A DNA stretch of 64,000 nucleotides from Paraburkholderia tuberum STM678 (GCF_902833905.1 NZ_CADFGP010000007.1:124001-188000), one strand, 5' to 3'. Positions 1-9,014 are shown, counted from the first letter of the stretch. The notes: generated by a model not told the origin, from the sequence alone. Translations and numbers: made by a program.

Positions 1-1
1 G

Positions 2-385
2 CTCGAAACCGACGAAACGCTGTCGTATTGCCGCCCCGGCTTGAGCCGCGACGTAGTGCGCAAGCTGCGGCGCGGCGACTGGATCGTGCAGGCGCAGATC
101 GACCTGCACGGCATGCGGCGCGAAGAGGCACGCGAGGCGCTCGCGGAATTCATCCGCGAATCGGCCAAACGCGGCCTGCGCTGCCTGCGCGTGATTCACG
201 GCAAGGGTCTGGGGTCGATCGGCAAGGAGCCGGTGCTGAAGGGCAAGGTGCGCGCGTGGCTCGTGCAGAAATCCGAAGTGATCGCGTTCTGTCAGGCGCG
301 CCCTCATGACGGCGGCGCCGGTGCGGTACTCGTGCTGTTGCAGCCGGGCTCGTTGCCGCCGCATGGGGCGAGCGCGAAGGTCTGA
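2..385 (+). CDS. Smr/MutS-C-terminal domain protein (5' end cut by window)
   Basis: The reading frame is open from base 2, so the start lies outside the window. The visible 127 residues are the C-terminal Smr domain: IDLHGMRREEAREAL is the Smr signature helix, followed by the loop VIHGKGLGS and a C-terminal strand ending in VLVLLQPG. Stand-alone Smr proteins are thought to bind or nick DNA or RNA; the true substrate of this family is not settled. The stretch YCRPGLSRDVVRKLRRGDW just before the domain is typical of the short proteobacterial Smr proteins. An internal ATG at 41 is not the start, because conserved sequence precedes it. Confidence 0.85.
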   Translation, partial: LETDETLSYCRPGLSRDVVRKLRRGDWIVQAQIDLHGMRREEAREALAEFIRESAKRGLRCLRVIHGKGLGSIGKEPVLKGKVRAWLVQKSEVIAFCQARPHDGGAGAVLVLLQPGSLPPHGASAKV

Positions 386-501
386 GGTCGATTTTTTCGG
401 CCGTCGTTCGTCGTGGGGTAAACGGCCAGTCTGGCCGTCGCGCGGTGTGGCTCTCGTCGTCACCGCGTACTCGTGCTGTGCAACCGTCAAAGGTGATCGC
501 G

Positions 502-1161
502 ATGCCCCTGCAGCTTTATGCCCATCCGTTCTCGTCCTACTGCCAGAAGGCCCTGACCGCGCTGTACGAAAACGGTACGCCGTTCGAGATGCGCGTGCTC
601 GCGCATGACGACCCGAAGGTCATGGCCGAATTGGCCGCGCTGTGGCCGATCAGGCGCTTCCCGGTGCTCGTCGACGGCGGGCGCACGGTGGTCGAGGCGA
701 GCATCATCATCGAATATCTGGGCCTGCATTATCCGGGGCCTGTCACGCTGTTGCCCGCCGATCCGCGCGTAGCGCTCGAGGTGCGCACGATGGACCGCTT
801 CTTCGACAACTACATTTCGACTCCACAGCAAAAAGTCGTGTTCGATAGCCTGCGTCCCGAAGCCGAGCGCGACCGGCGTGGCGTCGTCGATGCGCGCGCG
901 CTGCTCGACACTTCGTACGCATGGCTCGACCGTCACATGGCCGAGCGCGAATGGGCCGCCGGCGACAGCTTCAGCCTCGCCGACTGCGGCGCCGCCCCGT
1001 TCCTGTTCTACGCCGACTGGACACACCCGATCGACCCCGCGTTCGCGCACGTGCGCGCGTACCGGCAGCGGCTGCTCGCGCGGCCCTCGTTCGCACGCGC
1101 GGTCGACGAGGCGCGGCCCTACCGGCCGCTATTTCCGCTGGGCGCGCCGGAGCGGGATTGA
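502..1161 (+). CDS. glutathione S-transferase family protein
   Basis: A 219-residue cytosolic GST-type protein. The N-terminal thioredoxin-fold half (about residues 1-80) begins MPLQLYAHPFSSYCQKA and carries the cis-proline strand FPVLVDGG and the glutathione-contacting VEASIIIEYL. The C-terminal half is helical, with the conserved SLADCGAAPFLFYADW segment. The frame is open further upstream, but the ATG at 502 follows an AAAGGTGATCGCG ribosome site and starts the fold. The substrate cannot be told from sequence. A LysR gene follows 130 bases downstream in the same direction, an arrangement that may or may not be regulatory. Confidence 0.9.
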   Translation: MPLQLYAHPFSSYCQKALTALYENGTPFEMRVLAHDDPKVMAELAALWPIRRFPVLVDGGRTVVEASIIIEYLGLHYPGPVTLLPADPRVALEVRTMDRFFDNYISTPQQKVVFDSLRPEAERDRRGVVDARALLDTSYAWLDRHMAEREWAAGDSFSLADCGAAPFLFYADWTHPIDPAFAHVRAYRQRLLARPSFARAVDEARPYRPLFPLGAPERD

Positions 1162-1291
1162 GCCACGAGCGGCGGTGGCAGTTGCGCGCGAACGAGACGC
1201 GGCAGACAACCCGTTTTGCTGGCTGTAGACTTCCTGTCGTGTCGCAAACCTGCCCCGCCCTTCTTCTGGCTCACCACCCACAAGGCACACC

Positions 1292-2212
1292 ATGGACCGT
1301 TTCGAAGCGATGGAGATCTTCACGCGCGTGGTCGAAGCGAACAGCTTCACCAAGGTTTCGGAATCGCTCGATCTGCCGCGCGCGAAGGTCAGCCGCACGA
1401 TCCAGGCGCTCGAGGAACACGTCGGCGTGCGGCTCCTGAACCGCTCGACCCGCCAGGTCAGCGTGACCGAAGACGGCGCATCGTTCTACGAGCGCTGCGT
1501 GCGCATTCTCGCCGACGTCGCCGATGCCGAGTCGTCGCTGTCGAGCAAGCGCGAGAATCCGGCCGGGACGATCCGCGTCGACACCTCCGGCACGCTCGCG
1601 CGCTCGCTGCTGCTGCCCGCGCTCGACGACTTCTACGCGCACTACCCCGCGATCGACGTGCGCCTCGGTCTCGCGGACCGCAACATCGATCTGATCCAGG
1701 ACGCCGTCGATTGCGTGATCCGCATGGGCACGCCCGAAGAATCGAGCCTCGTTGCGAAGCGCATCGGGCTTGCGCGCATCGTCACGTGCGCATCGCCCGC
1801 GTATCTGCGCAAGTTCGGCACGCCGACCACACTGGCGGACCTCGGCGAGCATCGCGCGGTCAACTACGTGTCCGCGCGCAGCGGCAGGACCTTCCCGTTC
1901 GAATACGAAGTGGACGGCGAAATCGAGCGCGTCGCGATGGATAGCACGCTCGCCGTCAACGACGGCTCGGTGTACATCACGGCGGGTGTGTTGGGCCACG
2001 GCATCATCCAGCCGTCGCGCTTCATGGTCGCCGAGCTGATCGAGCAAGGCGCGCTCACGGAGATTCTCGGCAACTACACGAGCCCCGGTACACCGCTGTC
2101 GATTCTGTATGCGCATCGCCGCAATCTGAGTTCGCGGCTACGCGCGTTTATCGATTGGGTCAGCGAGCTCGCGCGCAACAATCCGGACTTGCGTTTGCCC
2201 GAGGCGGCGTAA
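1292..2212 (+). CDS. LysR-family transcriptional regulator
   Basis: A 306-residue LysR regulator. The N-terminal winged helix-turn-helix occupies about residues 1-60 (MDRFEAMEIFTRVVEANSF, then LPRAKVSRTIQALEEHVGVRL). The effector-binding periplasmic-binding-like domain runs from about 90 to the end. The MDRFEAMEIF opening belongs to the large group of LysR proteins that often control a nearby oxidoreductase or detoxification gene. The nearest candidate is the upstream GST gene, but they are codirectional rather than divergent, so the target is open. It converges on the sugar ABC transporter operon, with a shared terminator between them. Confidence 0.9.
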   Translation: MDRFEAMEIFTRVVEANSFTKVSESLDLPRAKVSRTIQALEEHVGVRLLNRSTRQVSVTEDGASFYERCVRILADVADAESSLSSKRENPAGTIRVDTSGTLARSLLLPALDDFYAHYPAIDVRLGLADRNIDLIQDAVDCVIRMGTPEESSLVAKRIGLARIVTCASPAYLRKFGTPTTLADLGEHRAVNYVSARSGRTFPFEYEVDGEIERVAMDSTLAVNDGSVYITAGVLGHGIIQPSRFMVAELIEQGALTEILGNYTSPGTPLSILYAHRRNLSSRLRAFIDWVSELARNNPDLRLPEAA

Positions 2213-2228
2213 CGGCTGCAAAAGAACA

Positions 2229-2264
2229 GAAGCCCCATGCGCAATTCAACGCATGGGGCTTTTC
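2229..2264. terminator. bidirectional rho-independent terminator
   Basis: A 12-bp perfect stem (AAGCCCCATGCG / CGCATGGGGCTT) with an 8-base loop lies between two converging genes. It has a T-run on the plus strand and an A-run (T-run on minus) on the other side, so it can serve both the LysR gene and the ABC operon. Confidence 0.85.
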
Positions 2265-2296
2265 TGTAGCGACGGATTCAGCGCTGAGGCGACGAC

Positions 2297-3412
2297 TTAC
2301 GCAATCCGCTCTTCATTCGCCGGATCGAACAACACCGCCTTCGACGTATCGAACAGCAGCGTCGCATTGTTCTCCGGTTGCGGGTTCGACGCCGGGTGCA
2401 CGCGGCTCACCACGCGCTTGCCGTTGATCTGCGCGAACACCAGCGTGTCCGGACCGGTCGGCTCGATCACGTCGACCTTCACTTCGACCGGCTGCAGCTT
2501 CGAGTCGTCGCCGTGCGCGCCGCGCGCATCGGTGATGCGTTCCGGACGCAGGCCGAGAATCACGTTGTTGCCGACGTGCGAGCGCACCTTCGCCGAATCG
2601 AACGGCAGCACCAGCGCCTTGCGCGCGACGCCCGTATCGAGTTCGATGCCGACGCCCGAGCCCTGCTCGACCAGCTTGCCTTCGATGAAGTTCATCGGCG
2701 GTGCGCCGATGAAGCCCGCGACGAACAGGTTCGACGGCGAGTCGTAGATTTCCTGCGGCGCGCCGAACTGCTGAACGATGCCGTCCTTCATCACCGCGAT
2801 GCGGTCGCCGAGCGTCATCGCTTCGATCTGGTCGTGCGTCACGTAGACGATCGTCGTGCCGAGGCGTTGATGCAGCAGCTTGATTTCCGAGCGCATCTCG
2901 ATGCGCAGCTTCGCGTCGAGGTTCGACAGCGGCTCGTCGAACAGGAACATCACCGGATCGCGCGCGAGCGCGCGGCCCATCGCGACGCGCTGACGCTGGC
3001 CGCCCGACAGCTGACCCGGCTTGCGATCGAGCAGATGCTTGATCTGCAGCGTGTTCGACACACGCTCGACAATCTGCGTCTGCTCCTGCTTCGGCACCTT
3101 GCGGATGTTCAGGCCGAACGAGATGTTGTCGCGCACCGTCATCGACGGATAGAGCGCGTACGACTGGAACACCATCGCGATGTCGCGATCTTTCGGCGAC
3201 AGGTTGTTGACCGTCTTGCCGTCGATCTGGATCTCGCCCTTGGTCACGGTTTCGAGACCGGCAATCATGTTGAGCAGCGTCGACTTACCGCAGCCTGAGC
3301 CGCCGACCAGAATCAGGAACTGGCCGTCTTCGATGTCGATGTTGACACCCTTCAGAACCGGCACCCCGTTCGGGTAGGTCTTGTACACGTCACGGATGGA
3401 AAGGCTTGCCAT
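2297..3412 (-). CDS. ugpC: sugar ABC transporter ATP-binding protein (UgpC/MalK/GtsD type)
   Basis: A 371-residue MalK-like ATPase. The Walker A motif GGSGCGKST is near residue 38, followed by Q-loop FQSYALYP, signature LSGGQRQR, Walker B VMFLFDEP and the switch His in VYVTHDQ. The C-terminal third is the TOBE/regulatory domain expected of the carbohydrate-uptake subfamily. It is the last gene of a leftward operon with two permeases and a binding protein, so it energises that importer at the inner membrane. The family is often auto-named UgpC (glycerol phosphate), but the adjacent glucose catabolic genes argue for glucose or a related hexose. Confidence 0.92.
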   Translation of the reverse strand: MASLSIRDVYKTYPNGVPVLKGVNIDIEDGQFLILVGGSGCGKSTLLNMIAGLETVTKGEIQIDGKTVNNLSPKDRDIAMVFQSYALYPSMTVRDNISFGLNIRKVPKQEQTQIVERVSNTLQIKHLLDRKPGQLSGGQRQRVAMGRALARDPVMFLFDEPLSNLDAKLRIEMRSEIKLLHQRLGTTIVYVTHDQIEAMTLGDRIAVMKDGIVQQFGAPQEIYDSPSNLFVAGFIGAPPMNFIEGKLVEQGSGVGIELDTGVARKALVLPFDSAKVRSHVGNNVILGLRPERITDARGAHGDDSKLQPVEVKVDVIEPTGPDTLVFAQINGKRVVSRVHPASNPQPENNATLLFDTSKAVLFDPANEERIA

Positions 3413-3505
3413 GCTGTGAATCCTCTAGTCTCTGGTACTGCTTGAAAACGTCTTGTCAGGCGACGACGGCACGCGTTCGGTGAAACGCCGTCGCTCCAGG
3501 GTGAT

Positions 3506-4363
3506 TTAGCCCTTCACCGCGCCCGCGGTCAGGCCGCGCACGAAGTAACGTCCGGCGATGATATAGACGAGCAGCGTGGGCAGCGCCGCGATGATCGCGC
3601 CGGCCATGTCCACGTTGTATTCCTTCACGCCGGTCGAGGTGTTGACGAGGTTGTTCAGCGCCACGGTGATCGGCATCGAATCGACGCCGGAGAACACGAT
3701 ACCGAACAGGAAGTCGTTCCAGATCTGCGTGAATTGCCAGATCAGGCACACCATGAAGATCGGCAGCGACACCGGCAGCAGGATCTTCGTGAAGATCGTG
3801 AAGAAACCCGCGCCGTCGATCCGCGCGGCCTTCACGAGTTCAGCCGGCACGCTCACGTAGAAGTTGCGGAAGAACATCGTCGTGAACGCGATACCGTAGA
3901 TCACGTGCACGAGCACGAGGCCGCTCACCGTGTTCGCCAGGCCGAGGATGCCTTCGAGGCGCGCCATCGGCAGCAGGATCGCCTGGAACGGAATGAAGCA
4001 GCCGACCAGCAGCATCGTGAAGATCGGATCGGCGCCGCGGAAACGCCAGTGCGTGAGCACGTAGCCGTTGAACGCGCCGATGATCGACGAGATCAGCACG
4101 GCCGGAATCACCATGCGCACCGAGTTCATGAAGAACGGCTGCATGCCGTCGCAACGCACCCCCGTACACGCGCCGCTCCACGCCTTGAGCCACGGCGCGA
4201 AGCTCCAGCTCGTCGGCGGCGTCAGCAGGTTGCCGGTGCGCAACTGGTCGATGTCCTTGAACGACGTCGACAGCATCACATACAGCGGGAACAGGAAGTA
4301 CAGCGCGAACAGAACCAGGGCCGCGTAAATGACGGCACGGCTAATCGTCATCTTAGGCTGCAT
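3506..4363 (-). CDS. gtsC: carbohydrate ABC transporter permease (MalG/GtsC type)
   Basis: A 285-residue inner-membrane permease with about six transmembrane segments, the first at roughly residues 10-32. The coupling-helix EAA loop is seen as ELVKAARIDGAGFFTIFTKI around residue 190. The family usual length is 275-290. Its start overlaps the end of the preceding permease gene by 11 bases, so the two are translationally coupled and probably form the heterodimeric channel. A roughly 20-residue insert with two cysteines (GACTGVRCDG) sits in the first periplasmic loop. Sugar specificity is inferred from context only. Confidence 0.9.
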   Translation of the reverse strand: MQPKMTISRAVIYAALVLFALYFLFPLYVMLSTSFKDIDQLRTGNLLTPPTSWSFAPWLKAWSGACTGVRCDGMQPFFMNSVRMVIPAVLISSIIGAFNGYVLTHWRFRGADPIFTMLLVGCFIPFQAILLPMARLEGILGLANTVSGLVLVHVIYGIAFTTMFFRNFYVSVPAELVKAARIDGAGFFTIFTKILLPVSLPIFMVCLIWQFTQIWNDFLFGIVFSGVDSMPITVALNNLVNTSTGVKEYNVDMAGAIIAALPTLLVYIIAGRYFVRGLTAGAVKG

Positions 4364-5291
4364 TGCGGGTGCTCCTCGATTCCAGATACATCAGCGGCAC
4401 GAGCACGGCCACTACGGTAGCGAGCATCATGATCGACGATGCCGCGCCGACGCCGAGCTGCCCACGGTTGAACGAAAACGTGTACATGAAGATGGCCGGC
4501 AGCGACGTCGACGTACCCGGACCGCCGGCGGTCAGCGCGACGACCAGGTCGAACGTCTTGATGGTGATGTGACAGAGGATCAGCAGCACGGAGAAGAACA
4601 CCGGCCGCATGCTCGGTATCACGATCTTGCGGTAGATGGTCGGCAGGTTCGCGCCGTCCATCTGCGCGGCCTTGAAGATCTCGCTGTCGACGCCGCGCAA
4701 GCCGGCGAGGAACAGCGCCATCACGAAGCCGGTGGACTGCCAGACCGCCGCGATCACGATACAGAAAATCGCCCTGTCCGGGTCGCCGAGCCAGTTGAAC
4801 GAGAAGCTCGTCCAGCCCCAGTCGTGAAACACCTTCTCGATGCCGATGCTCGGCGTCAGAATCCATTGCCACGCGGTGCCGGTCACGATGAACGACAGCG
4901 CCATCGGATACAGGAACACGGCGCGCAGCGCGCCTTCGTTGCGGATCTGCTGATCGAGCAGGATCGCGAGCAACAGACCCAGACCGATGCAGATACCGAT
5001 GAACGGAATGCCGAACCAGCCGAGGTTCGCGGCCGAAGTCCAGAACACGTCGTTCTGGAACAGTTCGCGATAGCGGTCGAGACCCGCGAACTCCCAACGA
5101 GGCATCAGCCGCGAAGTAGACAGCGACAGATAGCCGGTGATTGCGATAAAGCCATACACGAAGATCAGGCTGATCACGACGCTGGGTGCGAGCACCAGCT
5201 TCGGAATCCAGCGATCGGCAAGGGCCGCCATGGGCGACGTGCGGCGGGTGACGGCGGCCGTTTTCCCGTTCCCGCTGATGGAAGCAGTCAC
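4353..5291 (-). CDS. gtsB: carbohydrate ABC transporter permease (MalF/GtsB type)
   Basis: A 312-residue permease, partner of the MalG-type subunit. I chose the GTG at 5291 (protein VTASISGNG...) because CAGGAGT lies just upstream. The frame stays open to 5495 but that extension is Arg-rich and unlike the family. Six transmembrane helices follow a soluble N-terminus of about 35 residues. The EAA loop is present as EIFKAAQMDGANLPTIYRKI. It transports a sugar delivered by the binding protein encoded upstream. An alternative start is the ATG beginning MAALADRW. Confidence 0.88.
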   Translation of the reverse strand: MTASISGNGKTAAVTRRTSPMAALADRWIPKLVLAPSVVISLIFVYGFIAITGYLSLSTSRLMPRWEFAGLDRYRELFQNDVFWTSAANLGWFGIPFIGICIGLGLLLAILLDQQIRNEGALRAVFLYPMALSFIVTGTAWQWILTPSIGIEKVFHDWGWTSFSFNWLGDPDRAIFCIVIAAVWQSTGFVMALFLAGLRGVDSEIFKAAQMDGANLPTIYRKIVIPSMRPVFFSVLLILCHITIKTFDLVVALTAGGPGTSTSLPAIFMYTFSFNRGQLGVGAASSIMMLATVVAVLVPLMYLESRSTRNAA

Positions 5292-5508
5292 TACTCGACT
5301 CCTGCTGAAACTGTACCGTCGGGCTGCCCGTGCACGCATGGCGCGGGACCGCGACGGTCTGGGTGTGACTCCATGAAACCAGGGTGAGCCGCGTGGCGCC
5401 GGACTGCGCTGCGAACGAAAGCAGCTCGAGGTCCGACTCGACACGGCCCGAAGGGCGCGCCCGGTGCTTCGGATGCAAGCCGCCGGGCGCAACACTTCGT
5501 ACTTACGC

Positions 5509-6756
5509 TTACTTGGTCTTCGCTGCCTTCGCGAGAGCCTGAACCGCAGTCTTCGAATCTTCCTGCGAATTCATGAACTTCGTGACGACGTCGGAGATCG
5601 CGCCTGCCGCGGCATCCGGCTGAGCCATGCCGTGAGCGAGCGACGGCACATAACCGCCGGCCTTGATCGCGATCTGCTCATCCGCGTACGACTTCTTCGC
5701 GCAGTCGTCGAACTTGTCCATCGGCACGCCGAGACGCACCGGGATCGAGCCCTTGTACAGGCTGAACTGCTCCTGGAACGCCGGCGACATGATCGTCTTC
5801 GCGAGCGCGAGCTGGCCCGGCGTCGCGGCCTTCTGGCCCTTCTGCTGGAAGAACACGAACGAGTCGACGTTGAACGTGTAGGCCTTCTCCGTGCCCGGCA
5901 CCACGGCGCAGACGTAGTCCGTGCCCGACTTCTTGCCGGCGTTGGTGAATTCGCCCTTCGCCCAGTCGCCCATGAACTGCATGCCGGCCTTGCCGTTGAT
6001 GACCATGGCCGTCGCGAGGTTCCAGTCACGGCCCGTGCGACCCGCGTCGAAGTAGCCCTGGATCTTGCGGACCGTGTCGAACACGCCGACCATCTTGTCC
6101 GAGGTCAGCGTCTTCTCGTCGAGGTCGACGAGCGCCTTCTTGTAGAAGTCCGCGCCCTGCGACAGCACGACGTCTTCCCACAGCGTCAGGTCCTGCCAAG
6201 GCTGGCCGCCCATCGCGATCGGCTGGATGCCCGCGGCCTTCATCTTGTCGGCCACCGCGAAGAACTCAGGCCACGTGGTCGGCACCTTGCCGCCGGCCTT
6301 GTCCAGCGCAGCCTTGTTGATGTACAGCCAGTTCACGCGGTGCACCGAGAAGGGAGCGGCGACGTAGTGGCCGTCCGCGCGAATGATCTTGTCGATTTCC
6401 GGCGGCAGGTTCTTCTTCCAGTCGCCCGCGACCGAGTCGATCGGCACCAGCACGCCCTGCGAAGCCCACTCCTGGATCAGCGGACCCTTGATCTGCGCGG
6501 CGCTCGGTGCGTTGCCCGAGATCACCTGCGTCTTCAGTGCCGTCATGGCAGCCGCGCCAGCGCCGCCCGCGACCGCGAAGTCCTTCCACGTGTAGCCCTG
6601 CTTCGTCATGTCGTCCTTGAGGACGCCGACGGCCTTGGATTCGCCGCCCGAAGTCCACCAGTGCAGCACTTCGAGAGACTCGGCGGCCTGCACGGCCGAC
6701 ACGCCACACATCAGACCCGCAGCGCACAGAGCGCCCATGATCGCGCGAAATTTCAT
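5509..6756 (-). CDS. gtsA: carbohydrate ABC transporter substrate-binding protein (GtsA-like)
   Basis: A 415-residue periplasmic binding protein with a clear Sec signal peptide (MKFRAIMGALCAAGLMCGVSAVQA, cleavage after about residue 24). The mature start ESLEVLHWWTSGGE is typical of the glucose/mannose-binding GtsA group (extracellular solute-binding family 1). It is first in the operon and has a strong ribosome site, GGAGGAGATAAGCA. The operon stands back to back with zwf-pgl-glk/hexR, the Entner-Doudoroff entry genes, so D-glucose or mannose is the likely ligand. This is inference from context and family, not shown by a motif. Confidence 0.9.
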   Translation of the reverse strand: MKFRAIMGALCAAGLMCGVSAVQAAESLEVLHWWTSGGESKAVGVLKDDMTKQGYTWKDFAVAGGAGAAAMTALKTQVISGNAPSAAQIKGPLIQEWASQGVLVPIDSVAGDWKKNLPPEIDKIIRADGHYVAAPFSVHRVNWLYINKAALDKAGGKVPTTWPEFFAVADKMKAAGIQPIAMGGQPWQDLTLWEDVVLSQGADFYKKALVDLDEKTLTSDKMVGVFDTVRKIQGYFDAGRTGRDWNLATAMVINGKAGMQFMGDWAKGEFTNAGKKSGTDYVCAVVPGTEKAYTFNVDSFVFFQQKGQKAATPGQLALAKTIMSPAFQEQFSLYKGSIPVRLGVPMDKFDDCAKKSYADEQIAIKAGGYVPSLAHGMAQPDAAAGAISDVVTKFMNSQEDSKTAVQALAKAAKTK

Positions 6757-7225
6757 TGCTTATCTCCTCCAGACACCTGAACAAAAAAACGAATGGCCCC
6801 TGATGTCGCCAGGGTGCTGTGGTTGGTTCAAACAGGCAAAACACCGGCGATCGAGCACGGTCGGGCGCATGCGCGAGGGCATGTGCCGGCGGACCGATGT
6901 CCGGCCGCTGGACGCTCAAGAGGTGAGTGGTTCGGGATGCAACTGACTGTCTCCTCTTTTGATTTTTGCCTGCCCGCATCGCGCTGCAGACTCGAGGTAC
7001 CTCATACGCCAACTCGACGCCAGCCTGACGTCGGCTGCGGGCAACGACCCCGCAAGCCCGTCGACTCCCCGGCTTTCCGTAAGGTCCGCCGGCACCCTGC
7101 TGGCGCGTACCGGAAGGCGTTGTCCCATTGTCCGTCAGCGTGCCGGGGACGCCCGCCGAGTCGCAAAAAGCGTGCATTCCGTCAGTACAGCGCACGCTCT
7201 TTTTTCATCGAATTAGCGCTACCTC
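6757..7225. other. long intergenic region between gtsA and zwf
   Basis: About 470 bases between divergent genes, with no credible coding frame (the minus-strand frame through it is a shadow). It must hold the promoter of the leftward sugar transporter, but I cannot point to a convincing -35/-10 pair for it. No second HexR-type palindrome was seen here. The right end carries a terminator-like hairpin, listed separately. Confidence 0.6.
7169..7205 (+). terminator. terminator-like hairpin upstream of zwf promoter
   Basis: A 7-bp stem AGCGTGC / GCACGCT with a 16-base loop is followed on the plus strand by CTTTTTT and preceded by AAAAA, so it looks like a rho-independent terminator in both directions. 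No annotated plus-strand gene lies ahead of it for nearly 5 kb. It may end an unannotated short transcript, or insulate the zwf promoter from antisense transcription. Confidence 0.5.
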
Positions 7226-7253
7226 TTGATTTGGATTGTAGTTAAACTACAAT
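7226..7253 (+). promoter_or_regulatory. zwf sigma-70 promoter
   Basis: TTGATT (-35, 7226-7231) and TACAAT (-10, 7248-7253) are separated by 16 bases, close to consensus. The promoter lies about 105 bases before the zwf start codon. The HexR-type operator overlaps the spacer and most of the -10 element, which fits repression by blocking RNA polymerase. Confidence 0.7.
7236..7252. promoter_or_regulatory. HexR operator (17-bp perfect palindrome)
   Basis: TTGTAGTTAAACTACAA is a perfect inverted repeat around a central A. It matches the known HexR consensus of gamma- and betaproteobacteria (tTGTAATwwwATTACAa) at the outer TTGT/ACAA arms. HexR releases such sites when it binds the Entner-Doudoroff intermediate KDPG. 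The operon it precedes encodes its own HexR domain, so autoregulation is expected. Confidence 0.8.
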
Positions 7254-7357
7254 TCAGTGTCAAAAAATATTTTATCGGACTACGGTCGCTCTTCCGGGGC
7301 GCTGCGCGTGCAGTGTCCGATCAGCGCGGCGGCCCTTCAGGACATCGACGGAGACTC

Positions 7358-8821
7358 ATGCATACCGACACAAGCTTCACCTTCGTTCTCTTCGGCGGAA
7401 CCGGCGATCTGTCGATGCGCAAGATCCTGCCCGCGCTGTTCGAGGCGCACCGCGCGGGCGGCATGCTCGCCGACAGCGGCAAGATCGTGGCGCTTGCGCG
7501 GCACGTCGAGGATCGCGGCGAGTATCTGCAGTGGGTCGACGGGCACGTCAAGCCGCATGTGTCGAAGAACGGCCTCGACGAAGCCGCGTGGACGAGCTTC
7601 CTCGCGCGCATCGAGTTCGTGAAGATCGATCTCGGCAATCCGGATGACTTCGCGCAACTGCGCGACGCGATCCAGGAGATGCCCGGCATCCGCGTGTTCT
7701 ATCTGGCGACGGGTCCGTCGCTGTTCGTGCCGATCTGCCATGCGCTCGCCGCGGTGGGCCTGAACCACAACGCGCGCATCGTGCTCGAGAAGCCGCTCGG
7801 CTACGACCTGAAGTCGTCGAACGCAATTAATGATGCGGTCGGCGAAATCTTCGCGGAAGAACAGATCTACCGGATCGACCATTACCTCGGCAAGGAGCCG
7901 GTGCAGAACCTGCTCGCGCTGCGCTTCGGCAATGCGCTGTTCGAGCCGCTGTGGCGCCGCGAGTGGGTCGAAAGCATCCAGATCACGATCGCCGAGGAAC
8001 TCGGCGTCGAAGCGCGCGGCGACTTCTACGACAATACCGGCGCGCTGCGCGACATGGTGCAGAACCACCTGTTGCAGTTGCTGTCGATCGTCGCGATGGA
8101 ACCGCCCCACTCGATGGATTCCGACTCGGTGCGCGACGAAAAGCTGCGCGTGCTGCGCGCGCTCAAACCGGTCGAGCCGCAGGACATCGGCAAGGTCGCG
8201 GTGCGCGGCCAGTATCATTCGGGCGTGATCCGTGGCAACACGGTCCCGGCCTACGCGACCGAGCACGGCGTGAAGCCCGATAGCTCGACCGAGACCTTCG
8301 TCGCGCTGAAGGTCGAGATCGGGAACTGGCGCTGGGCCGGCGTGCCGTTTTTCCTGCGCACGGGCAAGCGGCTCGCCGATCGCGTCGCCGAGATCGTCGT
8401 GAATTTCCGTGCGGTGCCGCATTCGGCGCTTGGCGCGTCGGCGCTGCGCGCGGGCGCGAACCGCCTCGTGATTCGTCTGCAGCCTAACGAGACGATTCGT
8501 CTGTACTGTCTCGCGAAGCAGCCCGGCGAGGGTATGAACCTCGCGAGCGTATACCTCGATCTCGCGTTCGACCGGTTCTTCCGCGAAGGCCAGATGGAGG
8601 CCTATCAGCGGCTGCTGCTCGACGTGATCCACGGGCGCCTCGCGCTGTTCGTGCGGCGCGACGAACAGGAAGCCGCATGGCGCTGGGTCGAGCCGATCCT
8701 GAACGAGTGGAAGGCCTCGACCAAGCCGCCCAAGCCGTACGCGGCGGGCACGTGGGGACCGGCCGCGGCGAGCGCGATGCTCGCCCAGCACGGCACCTGC
8801 TGGCTCGAGGAAGAGAATTGA
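7358..8821 (+). CDS. zwf: glucose-6-phosphate 1-dehydrogenase
   Basis: A 487-residue enzyme oxidising glucose 6-phosphate to 6-phosphogluconolactone with NAD(P)+, the entry to the Entner-Doudoroff and oxidative pentose phosphate routes. The dinucleotide-binding motif FGGTGDLSMRKILPALF is near the N-terminus. The substrate-binding and catalytic signature RIDHYLGKEPVQN lies around residue 170. I chose the ATG at 7358, preceded by CGACGGAGACTC. The frame is open to 7226, but that extension would overlap the promoter and HexR operator. It heads an operon with pgl and glk/hexR. Confidence 0.95.
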   Translation: MHTDTSFTFVLFGGTGDLSMRKILPALFEAHRAGGMLADSGKIVALARHVEDRGEYLQWVDGHVKPHVSKNGLDEAAWTSFLARIEFVKIDLGNPDDFAQLRDAIQEMPGIRVFYLATGPSLFVPICHALAAVGLNHNARIVLEKPLGYDLKSSNAINDAVGEIFAEEQIYRIDHYLGKEPVQNLLALRFGNALFEPLWRREWVESIQITIAEELGVEARGDFYDNTGALRDMVQNHLLQLLSIVAMEPPHSMDSDSVRDEKLRVLRALKPVEPQDIGKVAVRGQYHSGVIRGNTVPAYATEHGVKPDSSTETFVALKVEIGNWRWAGVPFFLRTGKRLADRVAEIVVNFRAVPHSALGASALRAGANRLVIRLQPNETIRLYCLAKQPGEGMNLASVYLDLAFDRFFREGQMEAYQRLLLDVIHGRLALFVRRDEQEAAWRWVEPILNEWKASTKPPKPYAAGTWGPAAASAMLAQHGTCWLEEEN

Positions 8822-9014
8822 GTTTGATGAATTGATGGACGGCGCCGCGCGCGATGAACACCTCGGCGCGCGGCGCCGGCAACACCACCGACGAACTGAA
8901 CGGAGTCGCGCCGGTATCGCGTCATGCGTTTGCAGGCCACCCGCCTTGCAGGCATCGTGCGAGAGCAGTCAGGCTGATTCCGCAGACCTAACAAGAAAGC
9001 AGCACGGAGGAGAA

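Noticed and set aside
2297..6756. Glycerol-3-phosphate (Ugp) transporter
   Set aside because: Only the ATPase resembles UgpC by name; the binding protein looks GtsA-like and the flanking zwf-pgl-glk/hexR genes point to glucose.
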